In this document: positions 29,358 through 39,851 of the stretch, piece after piece
How the letters are laid out: the number at the start of each line of letters is the position of its first letter
Numbering within the stretch: the stretch's first letter is position 1
From: Skeletonema tropicum
Taxonomy: Eukaryota; Bacillariophyta; Thalassiosirophyceae; Thalassiosirales; Thalassiosiraceae
Direction of reading: 5' to 3'
NCBI GenBank assembly: GCA_037178625.1
Contig: CM074147.1
Location: 1,426,001-1,490,000 of the forward strand
Length of the DNA: 64,000 nt
The notes under the pieces: generated by a model
The model's database searches: none
Told to the model about the DNA's origin: nothing
Seen by the model: only the letters and a program-made list of their open reading frames with translations
Translations under genes and position numbers: made by a program

Positions 29358-30703
29358 CGCTGCTGTTGTTTAGCATGGGGGAGCTGGCTTGACGTTGCTA
29401 GGATAGAGGAGGTTGCACGCGAACTTTTTCATGTCATGGCGGTGGACGACACGCTTCCATTAATCGTGACGCGTGTAGAAACACGACGGTTCTCGGTGAC
29501 TGTTAACGTCTGTTCAAAAACTCCGATTTTTCTCGAGTATTAAATGTTTGGTACCTGATCACAGAGAAGAAAGAGACGAGAGATGTTAGGTCAAATAAAA
29601 GCAAGCGAAACCGCCGTGGAAGAGATTTAATGTAGGAATAGTATGATGCCTTCTACTCTTTTACTTCGTTGCAACCTTTCCCGCAAATACAGCCATTTCA
29701 GTAGCATTTCAGTACTACTTAATCTTGGATCTTACATCTTGCTTGTTTGTACCTATTACGACATCTGTCATTTTTTTGTTGAATCCAACCACAATGAAAG
29801 TAGATACATTCATCGTTCTCCTATCGGCAAGAGCTGCTTCACGGAACGGAGACGCTCACAAGACGCTCACAATGCACCTGTTTCTAACAGTAGAATGGGG
29901 CTCTCCGTTGATGTTTAGGTGGAGGTGAGGATCAGTCAGAGTCACAGAGATCCAGAACGTCCAATCCACAGACCAGGTTGACGAACGAGATGGAATACTT
30001 TGCTTGGCTATCGATCTGCGTTAGAGTTCAAGAGGTTGCAATTGCAAGTCAGGGTTTTGGAAGATAGATATAAGATGAAGATTATGGAATTACCAAGATA
30101 CATTCTACTTCTACTTCTACTTGTTGATCAAAGCAAACGCAAACGCGTTGTCAGCCCCAATTAGAGAGAGCAATGCTTATCTTGTATTTAGTCAATTCAA
30201 TTGCAGCTTGCAGCTCGTTAGTCATGGCAGCCTCTCATCTAGAGAGAGAGAGATCGGAAGAGCGGAGAGTAAGAAGGAAGTACCTACCTACTGTAACAAA
30301 GTAGGAGTATGTAAGAAATAACGATACTAATATGTAACACGATCACAAAATTGGCGCGAACACAAAGATTCTCACGCCCTTTCCTGTACTGTGCCAATGC
30401 GACCTACTTATCACAACAAATGATGAGAGCTCTCAATAACAAAGAGTCATTCATTAGCCCTTCAACTAGCAATCTTTTGAGAATTTTCTCGTACCCAGGT
30501 CTTGTGTAGCTCGGCCGATCGCCAAGCCAAGCAACGGATGAAGCGTTGAAAATGACAAAATCCTCACCACATCTTGTGCACTAGCATCGACAATATCATT
30601 GCTAAAAACAGCGGCGTCGTTGATAAGTATTGATCCTCAGTAGCAGTGTAGCCAAGGGGCAGCACCAACAACAGTATATCAACAGCATCGCAATTAAAAA
30701 AAA
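29358..30703. other. Long intergenic region
   Basis: About 1.3 kb without a supported gene. Short ORFs around 29643-29930 and 30121-30321 show no domain. A GA run lies near 30241. The right end is the upstream region of the 30704 gene and contains an A-run just before the ATG. Confidence 0.4.
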
Positions 30704-32620
30704 ATGAAGGCCCCAATCGCCGCCTTCGTTCTATCCCTCTCACTCTCCCTAACCCTCAACGTCTCCTCCACCACCATCCCCCTCGACGCCGGCAAACCCA
30801 CCCCCGATCAACTCCCCCCAACCTACACCCCTCCCGATGAAACCACCCTTTCCAAAATCAAGGCCACACGTTCCCGCCGTATGGCCGAACAACGTGAACG
30901 TGTCCGTGCCAAAATTGCCAGTGGGGAATTCGCCGAAACCTACCACAAGATCAGTGAGGAGCAATTGACCGGTCTAGTCGACAAGGCCTACACCGAAGAT
31001 CCAGAATTGGAACGCAATGAAAATCAATGGATCCGACGTGGCAATCTAAAATCCGCCCTCAATGATCCCCGTCGTAAAAATCGTGATTTGTGGGGTTCGT
31101 GGGGAGTCAGCCGTGATCCCTACGAGGTCCCATACGGCATGGCCGACACTTCTGCCGATTGGGAAAAGTGGGCCCAGGGCTACCGTCACATTGGTGACTT
31201 TATCGACTGTTCTGGAATGTTTTACAATGGGGAGGGTTCACATGATAGTGGGGATGGTGAGGGAAATTGTGAACGGTGGGCGGCATGGTGTGCCTATGTC
31301 GATCCGTATTATGCCGGGGGAGAGTATGATGAGTACTTTGGGGATAATCCGGCGGGGAATTTGGATTGTCATAAGCCCGATTCGACTTGGTTGTTGCTTG
31401 GGTGTTATGCGCAGGAGCATTATCAGTGGTATGAACAGATTTCCAAGCATTTGTGGTGAGTGTCATGTGGATTAGAGGAGAAGAAAAGGACTTTTTCTGT
31501 CCTTTTTCTGGATTGTTTATGATTTGTATTATCGCTCTTTTTCTCTGTCAATGTTCGTAATATCATTGTACTCATCTTAATAACTAACACGCATTCCTCT
31601 CAATCTCCTCTCTACCTCCTCCTCCTTTCCTTCCACAGGGCCATTGATGACTACGAATACGTCGTTGCCCTCGCAGGCCTCGCCTACATGACCGATGAAA
31701 ATTGCCAAGGCCCCGCCTACGACAGCAACAACAACGCAGTCTACTTCGGCGCCATGCCCCTCGAAGGTGGAAAGGTCATGATGGGTGCCTACTCGGACGA
31801 ACAGTGCATATACCCCATCGACTACACCGATGTGACGTATGATGACTATTATGGGGGAGGAGATGGTCTTGATTTGGGTAGTAAGGATCAAGGACAGGAT
31901 GATGCGACGATTGAACAGTTGTCAGAATGGTGGTATGAAGCTCAAGAGTATACCATGACACTCTTTAATGAGGTGTATGCTAGTTACTTGTACTGTACTA
32001 GTTGTATGGATTATCCCACTTACCAAGATGGATACTTTATTGGTGATGACGGAACAGATGATGATGATTTGATTAACCAGTGCTGGAAGTTTTATTCTCA
32101 CGACAGCTACAACCTTCCCGTGGATGGTTTGGCCCAGGCCTCGATGCAGGGTGGTCTTACCTGGGTGTCTTTTGGAGGTGCATCGTTTGGTAAAACATTT
32201 GATGGTCAGTATAGTTCTCATCAGCAATCAGGCTCGCAAAAATCGGCTTCCTACCAAGAACAGCGTATTGAACGTCTCAAGGCCAATTTGTACCTGACCC
32301 TTGCTGGAATTATCTTTGTTGCCACCTTCCTTGCCTTTGCCGTGGCCCGTGGATCGAGTAAGAAGAAGAAGTCCAGTTCTCGTTCTCGTAGCCGTCGTTT
32401 GTTGGATGCCGACTATGGTGGAAGTAGTAGTGGTGATCGTCGTCGTTCTTCGAGCCGTGCCAAGTCGTCGAGTGGACGTTCTTCGAGGTCTACCTCCAAG
32501 GCTAGGTCTTCGTCTGGTCGTAGCAAGAGCCGCTCTCGCGCGGATGGAGATTATAAGGCACCTTCTTCGGATAGGACTCGGAGCAAGTCTAGGTCCAAAA
32601 GGTCCAGTTCTAGGAGGTAA
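30704..32620 (+). CDS. Signal-peptide type I membrane protein with RS-rich tail (two exons), function unknown
   Basis: Exons are 30704-31455 and 31639-32620; the 183-bp GTGAG...CAG intron splits a Trp codon; 577 residues. The first ~22 residues are a signal peptide (AAFVLSLSLSLTLNVSS). The luminal part is Tyr/Asp/Trp-rich with paired cysteines (IGDFIDCSGMFYNGEG, NCERWAAWCAYVDPYY, DENCQGPAYDSNN, ASYLYCTSCMDYPTY). A single membrane segment (LYLTLAGIIFVATFLAFAVA) is followed by ~85 residues of Ser/Arg/Lys-rich tail, presumably cytosolic. I do not recognise the family. Confidence 0.85.
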
Positions 32621-33033
32621 GAAGTTGGATTACATTTTGGGTTGAGATGAGGGTGTTATGTGTGAATTTGGCAAGTTATTACGTTTTGTTAAGAGTAACT
32701 TGCGAGTACTTTCTAGTGATTTGGGGATGTATAGTTGTTTGGTAAGAGCCTGAGAAATACTTTTTCTTGGAGTTGACTTGGCTTTTGTTGGACTCTTATC
32801 ACTGTAGATAATGAAGAAGAAATTTAACTGAGAAGAATATATGGAGATTTCAACATACTATTTCTTCTCAACCAATCTCTTTCAGCGGCAACAAAAATAT
32901 TAAGTAGCCTATTCTAACCGAGGCAGACTTTGAGACGGCTCTGCTGAGTGTTATTGATTTGAATGACCAAGCGAACCATTTGACTGAATTCAGTGCCGGT
33001 GTTGCTACTACATTTTTTGTCAAGCTACAAGCT
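32621..33033. other. Intergenic region
   Basis: 3' flank of the RS-tail membrane protein gene, up to the MULE-like MITE. No gene or repeat seen. Confidence 0.4.
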
Positions 33034-33700
33034 CTCTCTTCACCGCAGCCATAATCATATAGCGCCGTTTCTCAATAATCAAATAGCGCCAGGTACATGT
33101 ACGCAATTCCTACATACGTAAGGTGGCCCTTTCTCACACAACGCTCGCACATTTCTCACTTTTGTCAAATGCCCCGCATGAAACTTTATCACCATCATTC
33201 CACCCGTCTTACATTCCTCTCCGGCACATAAACGGCACTCCTACGTATGAAATGGGACTTCACTACCATTAGCGGTACTCGACCAGCGGAAGCGGCAATC
33301 CACGATACGTTTCGTCCTTATCATCCTTTCTCTTATTGAAGTTAGTCTCAGGTACTTATGAAAGATACGTCACCCGTCACCAAAGTTTGCGTAGTAAGTA
33401 CGATAAGTAGGATTGAAGCAGCATTAGCAGCCCATATCTAGTCTTGCTAACACGGTACTGATTAGTCTCGCTAACGGTACTGATACTATCTGCGAAGACA
33501 GTTTTCAATTGCTGGGCATGTGTGTGTGTTGTGAGTTGATATGTGTGGCGGGCAAAAAAAAATTTGAGCGTTGAAGCGGTTAAGTGCGAGCGTTGTGTGA
33601 GAAAGGGCCACCTTACGTATGTAGGAATTACATACATGTACCTGGCGCTATATGATTATTGAGAAATGGCGCTATATGATTATGGCTGCCTCTCTTCACC
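33034..33700. mobile_element. MULE-like MITE with 106-bp terminal inverted repeats and 11-bp target duplication
   Basis: The inverted arms 33045-33150 and 33584-33689 match over about 106 bp (GCAGCCATAATCATATAGCG...GTGGCCCTTTCTCACACAAC...GCTCGCAC). Outside them the 11-bp sequence CTCTCTTCACC occurs as a direct repeat at 33034-33044 and 33690-33700. Long arms with 9-11-bp duplications are typical of Mutator-like elements. The 433-bp core has no transposase. The near-perfect arms and perfect duplication point to recent movement. Confidence 0.88.
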
Positions 33701-33971
33701 CCACGACCCACGACCCACGCTAATGGCTAAAATAATTGGCGAGAATTTTTGCGTCAATAAATTTGGCGCCAACCGTAGTAAAAGACAGAAAAAGCTAGCA
33801 GAACTCTCACAAAACAATCATGTCGGCACTTCAGTAGGGTATAAAAGTAATGGCAGGCGGATATACCCCAATAACCCTATAGCACGACAACCAACAAAAA
33901 CAAAAGCCCCATGGCCCCATGATTGCCGCTGAGCAAACGCTTGAATCTTGGCGTGAATAAATCTGCTATAA

Positions 33972-34950
33972 ATGGCGGCCGTGGGCAATAATATTCGGAT
34001 TTACATCTACAGAGGCGAGGAGCACGAAGAAATTCCGGATGACGCAACTCACATCATTGTGCATAAATCCGTGACAGTCATTCTGGCAGACGAATTTAGC
34101 TATTATAGTAACATCATTGAAGTTATATGCCATGAGGGTGTCGAAAAGATTGAAGGAAGCGCATTCGATAGCTGCACTTCATTGAAGCGAGTCATCATGC
34201 CAGGTGTCACGATTGTTGAGAAGGATGCATTCGCTGCCTGTGAAGCCCTGACGGATGTGGAATGCGGCAAGCTGGAAATAATTAAAGAATATGCATTCCA
34301 TTATTGTAAATCTTTAAGGAGCATCAATCTGCCATCCGTCGAAATCGTTGAGGGGTTTGCATTTGAGCATTGTGGAGACTTGACGGATGTGAAATTTGGT
34401 AACAAGCTGGAAAGAATTGAAGATCGGGCATTCGTTGGCTGCCCGTCTCTGGAACGAATCACTATCCCATTGAAAGATGGCTTGATTACTGGTGATGATG
34501 CATTCCAAGGATGTGAAGATTTAAAGCGCGTAGATCTAATTGAGGGAGCACTACATGAAACTATTGCAGCTTTACTAAAGGAGGAATGGAGAAATGATAT
34601 GGAAGGAGAAATTGATTCAATCAATCAAACTCTTCCCAACACAGATGCTGGGTTCTACTGTCTACTGTAACTTCTCTGGTCCTCGTAATGTCGAGGGAGA
34701 AAAGACCCATGTGATACAAAGGTGGATTAGATCAGTTCTCCTCAAAATTATTCACTACAAAGCAGAGCACCAACGCTTTGTGAATGAGGCTGGTTCTACA
34801 CTGCACCATGCTTTGCCTCACGATATCGTTATGAACAATGTTCTTCCTTTTCTGGTATTACCATCGTACACGTTTGAAGTGGAAGATCGCAGAGATGAAG
34901 AAGACGAGATGTTCACCGTCGCAGGAACTTGCACGGGTCAACCGAAATAG
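33972..34950 (+). pseudogene. BspA-type leucine-rich repeat protein, frameshifted by a 7-bp tandem duplication
   Basis: ATG at 33972 opens 232 codons with BspA-like LRR units (AFDSCTSLKRVIMPG, AFAACEALTDVECG, AFHYCKSLRSINLPS, AFEHCGDLTDVKFG, AFVGCPSLERITIP). The frame ends at TAA 34668-34670, straight after a tandem TCTACTG TCTACTG (34654-34667). With one 7-bp copy, the frame would continue through a conserved-looking C-terminal domain (VIQRWIRSVLLKIIHYKAEH, LPHDIVMNNVLPFLVLPS) to the TAG at 34948-34950, for 323 residues in all. As it stands the C-terminal third is lost. BspA-type LRR proteins are numerous in diatoms; function unknown. Confidence 0.8.
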
Positions 34951-35123
34951 TGCAGAGAGAAATGAATTCTTTGATTCTTGCATCAACAAGAGAACTGCAG
35001 TCGATTTCAGAAATGAGTATAGAGCAAGATGCATGATAGTATAGCCTACAATACTCGTTCATCGCATCAACCTGATAAAAAGCACATATCGACGATTAAA
35101 AGTAAACAATTCATATCATTCTT

Positions 35124-35645
35124 TTAAAAGAACTTAATCCCATCCTCCTCCGAAGTCTCCCCCCGAAACAACGCACACTTGCCCTGCCCCTCCAACACCC
35201 CCAACGCCCTCCGTAACAACTCCTCATCCACCCCCTCAAACGACATCCCATTCACATCCTCCCCACTATGAAGTTCATACACGGTACATATACTATTCAC
35301 ATATCCATTTGATACTGCCCAGTCGTAGATATCCGATGCCAATTGTTGGGGTGTTCTCCATAAGATTCGTACCCGTGTTTTTGTGTGTGTGTCTTCCCAT
35401 TCCCCATATCCAGATCGGATCAAGTCTTCAACGACGATGCGTATTTCATCCTTGGTCAATTGTCGATCGATAGCATTGTTTTTCCACAGTGGACATTCAT
35501 GGAGGACCAATGTGGATATTTTGAGATCCGTGTGATATTTCAGTAAGAGGTCTCGCCATTGGCCGAGTTGTTTTTTGCGGGTGGAGAGGACTGGTTGGAT
35601 TGTGAAGAAGGGTGGGAAGTGGTAGAAATCTGGTAGCTGAGGCAT
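35124..35645 (-). CDS. VPS25: VPS25, ESCRT-II subunit
   Basis: The gene gives 173 residues from ATG at 35645, the usual VPS25 size. The N-terminal PPFFTIQPVLSTRKKQLGQW motif is diagnostic (the PPxY-like segment that contacts VPS36/VPS22). It is followed by the two winged-helix domains (SGYGEWEDTHTKTRVRILW in the middle, and FEGVDEELLRRALGVLEGQG with CALFRG near the end). VPS25 works in endosomal sorting of ubiquitinated membrane proteins and recruits ESCRT-III. Single exon, intact. Confidence 0.93.
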   Translation of the reverse strand: MPQLPDFYHFPPFFTIQPVLSTRKKQLGQWRDLLLKYHTDLKISTLVLHECPLWKNNAIDRQLTKDEIRIVVEDLIRSGYGEWEDTHTKTRVRILWRTPQQLASDIYDWAVSNGYVNSICTVYELHSGEDVNGMSFEGVDEELLRRALGVLEGQGKCALFRGETSEEDGIKFF

Positions 35646-36340
35646 GAGGCGTATTGATGGTGCAGAGAGGTGAGCAATAATGTTAGATATGGTGTATATT
35701 ATTCAGATTTGACATGTATTTCAAGCGTTTTCTTGAAACGAACTTTTCTCTTGCTCTGGCTGCCGGCAGAGAAAAAGACATTGACTTCTTTGCTCACCAC
35801 CAACACCGATGCAGCTTACCTCAAAACTAGACGGTATTCTGGTGCCGCTGCTACTCATTGTAGAAATGTTCGGTCAAAGCCACCGATGATAATAGACGAT
35901 AACACTAGCGTTGAAAGTAGTGCAATAGTGCAATCGCAGCAAAATGCAAAAATGATGGAAAACAGGGGAAAGGATTAGACTATTTATTTACGCACGTGTA
36001 ATAATTTGAGTAACTTCTTCCATTCATCCAAATGACGCAGTTATTCTTCTGAAGGATGGACTACTTGTTATTGCTTCCGATTTCAATCCTACATACCTTA
36101 GCTTGTATTAGTGAGTCTGAATTTCGAAGTGACAGTCTAATATTTCACTATGGGACCGCTGGACTGGAAGGAACTGGACTAGATATGTTGCTTTGGCTTT
36201 GGCTCTGCTTGGTAGGTCTTCAGCTGCTTAAGCATAGCGTAGAGATGATGATGAGAGATGTGGTTTCCTATTACATAATTCATTTCAAACTTCCGACGGA
36301 TTTAGTCAAGCTCCTCCTATTCCGAACTCTAGCTAGAGAG
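35646..36340. other. Intergenic region
   Basis: No gene supported. Two ORFs on plus (35670-35978 and 36056-36424) have no domain, and the second overlaps the end of the zinc-finger gene on minus. Confidence 0.4.
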
Positions 36341-37631
36341 CTAATCATCATCGTCATCCCATTCGTCACCACTCCTTTCCCACGGAGAATCGCCTTGCTC
36401 ATGGCTCGTAGATGCATAAGTTGATGCACCTACACTCATATCTCCAAAGTCATATCCATGGTAGTACATCGCTTCCATTTCCCTATCGTAGTTGCTTCTC
36501 TCCAAAGAAAATGCTCCTTCTTGACGGCAATGTGGGCATTTTATCGTGTCGCAATCGACAGGCTGTTCCCGGGCAAAGAGTGACACCAAGCAGTTGTGGC
36601 ATATGGTATAACTGCAAGGACTCTCTACCGCACAAGTGGCAAGATCATTGATATTGCACGGTTCGAAGCATACACCACATTTAGTTTCAGTGGGTGGCAG
36701 CTCGAGAGGGGGAAGTGCTGGTGCTGCGACCGCAGCTTGCTCAGCTGCCGCTTGTTCATTTCGATGCTTTTTGGCAAAATGTGAGTAACACAGTCCGCCT
36801 TTCTTCCAAGCCTTACCGCTGCATCCTTCGATGCTACATGGTTTAAGTCTTCGTTTTGCCCCATGTGTCCAACAAACTCCTCCAGCGAGAGCATAGTTGG
36901 TACATTCAGACGCACTGCATTTGGGATTATCTCCGTGGGTCCAACACAACCCTCCTTTGAGAGCTTGATTTGCGCATCCTTCTTTACTGCATTGTTTCCT
37001 CTTTGCCCCATGCCTTCTGCACACTCCTCCTTTGACAGCTTGATTTGAGCATCCTTCACTGCTGCATAGTTTGACAGATGCCCCATGCCTAATGCACACT
37101 CCTCCTTTTGACAGCAAACTTTGTGCATCCTTCTTTGTTGCATAGATAGAATTTGACCTTTGCCCCATGCCTTCTGCACACTCCTCCATTTTGAGCTTGA
37201 TTTGTGCATCCTTCTTTGCTGCATAGTTTGACAGCTGCCCCATGCCTTTTGCACACTCCTCCTTTTTTAGCTTGATTTGTGCATCCTTCTTTGTTGCATA
37301 GATAGACTTTGACCTTTGCCCCATGCCTAATGCACACTCCTCCTTTTTGAGCAAAGCTTGTGCATCCTTCACTGCTGCAAAGTTTGGCCTTTGCCCCATG
37401 CCTCATGCACACTCCTCCTCTTACAGCTATATTTGTGCACTCATCAAAGGAGCAAATCTTTCTGTAACGCTTCCTAACAACCTTTTTCTTCGCCTTCGTC
37501 CCTCCCCCTTCTTTCGAGAGCAACGACTTCCTCTTCTTTGCAGGCACTTTGCGACTGCCTTTACCAGCTGTAGCGGCGGCGGCTGCTGCGGCAGTAGACG
37601 AGGCGGTACGTCGGTTAGATGATCTTGCCAT
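36341..37631 (-). CDS. Zinc-finger-array/RING protein with one frameshift
   Basis: From ATG at 37631 the protein has an Ala-rich, Lys-rich lead, then WRKY19-like fingers (CSFDECTNIAVRGGVC, CSSEGCTSFAQKGGVC ...). In the fifth finger the frame breaks: a run of four A replaces the three found in sister fingers (plus-strand TTTT at 37106-37109). Removing the extra base restores 429 residues with about nine fingers and a RING domain (CGVCFEPC...CSYTICHNC...CPHC) before an Asp-rich end. The surviving distal frame is intact, so the indel is either recent or a sequencing error. RING suggests ubiquitin ligase function. It is the parent of the pseudogenes at 42070-42718 and 47755-48403. Confidence 0.8.
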
Positions 37632-37811
37632 GGTTGTTATGAGAACAGGGTTGTGATTTGAGCTGATGTTTGTGTTGAAGCAGCTGACATCTTCTTTCTT
37701 GACTCTTTGCACTCGGCGAAAAATGAGAAGGTCCTTCACTGAGGAAGCGGTACATGTAATCGTCATCGTGAGAAAGATTCGCTCAGCCACCCCAAGGCCA
37801 AAAGCCAAAAG

Positions 37812-38175
37812 TACATAAGGTTTCGGGTGTTCGGAAGTGCCGAATCCCCCGGATTTCGGGAGGCGAATTCGGCACTCCCGGCACTCGTCGGCACTCAGCT
37901 GTTTTCTTTATATCTTGGTCAATATTGGGTATTTTTTCATAATTGAAAATTTCTACATAATCATTTGTACGAGATCTATCCAAAAATGCAATAAAAAGGA
38001 TGATTTTGTGATTTATCTATAAGAAAATATTTTTCGGCTCAGCATCTCCAACTGGGAATGACTGTCAAATGGGACCATCTCCAAATGGGAATGACTGTCA
38101 AATGGGACTTTTTACACCCCACTGCCGAATCACTGCCGAATCCCGGATTTTGACTGCCGAACACCCGAAACCTTA
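37812..38175. mobile_element. Short inverted-repeat element (MITE)
   Basis: The ends are inverted copies of TAAGGTTTCGGGTGTTCGG (left at 37816, right ending 38175). Subterminal TGCCGAAT repeats lie near both ends and a tandem CAAATGGGAATGACTGTCAAATGGGA repeat lies inside. GCCAAAAG occurs on both sides of the element, compatible with an 8-bp target duplication as in hAT elements, but the flank is repetitive (CCAAAAGCCAAAAG) so this is not certain. Confidence 0.6.
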
Positions 38176-38359
38176 GCCAAAAGCCAATGTTGATGTGTTT
38201 GTTGCACATGCATTGCAAGCGCAAGCGGTAAGCGGTGGAACGATGCAAGAGCTGGGCAGCGACTGGCGTAACAGATTGGCTAATCATATCTTTGCTTTAA
38301 TTCTCTTGAGACGGGTCCGCTGCTTTTGTTCGCCTCTCACGTCATCAAACGATAAAACT

Positions 38360-39472
38360 ATGATTTCGAGCACAAAACTAAAGATTAACGCGAAGCGAAT
38401 AATCATTGCGTTGGCGCTATTGACAATCATTCCATTGCTAGTAAACTTCTACGTCCTCTCAATCTTTTTCGAGGGCAGCAGTGAAAATGATAACAAAGCA
38501 GCACCATCGGTGGCGGAGTCAACATCCGTGATACAACTTAGTAGTGATCAGAATGAGACAATGCTCGACTTTGCCATCATCGGATTCAGCAAGACGGGCA
38601 CCACTTTCCTGCACGATATACTGGCTAATCATTCTCAGGTGATCATGTACGATGATGAGTTCTGGGGAGATGGCGATATGCTGAAAAAATGGCTGAACAA
38701 AACAACCATGAGGGAAAAATCTTTACAGAATGACATCAATAATGGAGAGCAACCAACAACGAAACGACGGGGGATCAAATGTCCACGAATAGTCAAGGAA
38801 ACGTCTCGTCTCAATCAGCTACTCAACAATACATCACGGATAATCGTCGGAGTACGACATCCAGTCCACTGGTTCGAAAGTCTGTACAATTACCGCATAT
38901 GGCAAAAGCACGAGAAGAAACGACACAAGATGAAACCGCCACTGCGATACCTTCATAATAATCGGACTGATTGGCTAGGTCTATCTACAGGAGCGGCACG
39001 GTTTGATCTGTATCTCAAACAACTTGGTAAAGTCCCCTTGTCAACTGATGAATTGCAGCATATGAGACGAGTGAATAAAGTAGATGGGGTGATGCAATCC
39101 ACAACACATCATGAGCAACATCCAATCAAGATATTTTTGTATTCCATGGAACAAATCAAAGACAGCAATACACAACGACGACTGCAGTTTCAACAGACTC
39201 TACAACAATTCCTCAATTTGGACACTCCACTACACGATCTTGCATCCAAAGAAAAAGTCAATGTCAACAATTTTGTACACTCCGAGAATATTGACATTTG
39301 TGAGGAGCAATTCAGAGATATTCGAAATACATTAGTATGGCAGGGAAGGCATGCAAGTGAGTGGATACGGAATAAGTTTATGAAGAGTGAGGATGTGGTT
39401 GTGAGTGATGTGGAGTTTATGAATGAGGTGTTGGGGAGGTGGGGTGTTGATCCTTGTGATGAGAAGAAATGA
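38360..39472 (+). CDS. Type II Golgi-type sulfotransferase, copy 1
   Basis: ATG at 38360 lines up with the second Met of copies 2 and 3; 370 residues. It has a short basic cytosolic end, one membrane anchor (IIIALALLTIIPLLVNFYVL), a stem with N-glycosylation sites, then the PAPS-binding loop FSKTGTTFLHDIL and the 3'-phosphate motif RIIVGVRHPVHWFESLYNYR. It transfers sulfate from PAPS to a glycan or protein acceptor in the Golgi; the acceptor is unknown. A longer frame upstream lacks conserved start context. Copy 1 differs from copies 2 and 3 mostly in the first ~100 residues. Confidence 0.85.
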   Translation: MISSTKLKINAKRIIIALALLTIIPLLVNFYVLSIFFEGSSENDNKAAPSVAESTSVIQLSSDQNETMLDFAIIGFSKTGTTFLHDILANHSQVIMYDDEFWGDGDMLKKWLNKTTMREKSLQNDINNGEQPTTKRRGIKCPRIVKETSRLNQLLNNTSRIIVGVRHPVHWFESLYNYRIWQKHEKKRHKMKPPLRYLHNNRTDWLGLSTGAARFDLYLKQLGKVPLSTDELQHMRRVNKVDGVMQSTTHHEQHPIKIFLYSMEQIKDSNTQRRLQFQQTLQQFLNLDTPLHDLASKEKVNVNNFVHSENIDICEEQFRDIRNTLVWQGRHASEWIRNKFMKSEDVVVSDVEFMNEVLGRWGVDPCDEKK

Positions 39473-39516
39473 TTTGTTGAGATGATTAAGTAGTGATGAG
39501 TGCTATGTGATTCTAA

Positions 39517-39612
39517 GATGACTTCTTCTTCTTCCCGGCGGATAGCTTCGCTTTGTTCTCCGTGTACTTTAGACAACCATCCTTATGATCAGGCCAATGC
39601 GCCTCCTGTCAT
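39517..39612 (-). pseudogene. 3' stub of the MYND-finger gene, copy 1
   Basis: About 95 bp match the last codons of the gene at 57866-58735 (TTCTTCTTCCCGGCGGATAGC, CCGTGTACTTTAGACAACCATCCTTATGAT). The match stops at 39612, where sequence from the ABCF3 promoter block begins. This is a duplication breakpoint. Confidence 0.8.
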
Positions 39613-39851
39613 TTCCTGCTAGTGTGAAAAGGTGTCAATGCTTTTCTTCAATCTTTCTGCCACCGAGCGGTATTTGCAAATGTCAGTCGTGATCCTGCCT
39701 CCATCCGAGCGAGACGTGCACCACAAGACCAAGCTAAGCACATCGATCCGTGTCGTGCTTCTTCTGCTTCTCACGCAAACCCACCATGTTAACATTACAT
39801 TGGGGACATAAGCATAAAACACAGAGCACCATCACATGCAAAGCTGAAAAC

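Noticed and set aside
29643..30321. Small ORFs in the 29.4-30.7 kb gap
   Set aside because: No homology pattern, no splice-linked exons and no coding-like composition.
35670..36424. Two plus-strand ORFs between VPS25 and the zinc-finger gene
   Set aside because: No domain or signal; the second overlaps the end of a well-supported minus-strand gene.
38195..38359. N-terminal extension of sulfotransferase copy 1
   Set aside because: The extra 55 codons match the non-coding upstream region of copies 2 and 3, which contains stops there; the membrane anchor follows the ATG at 38360.
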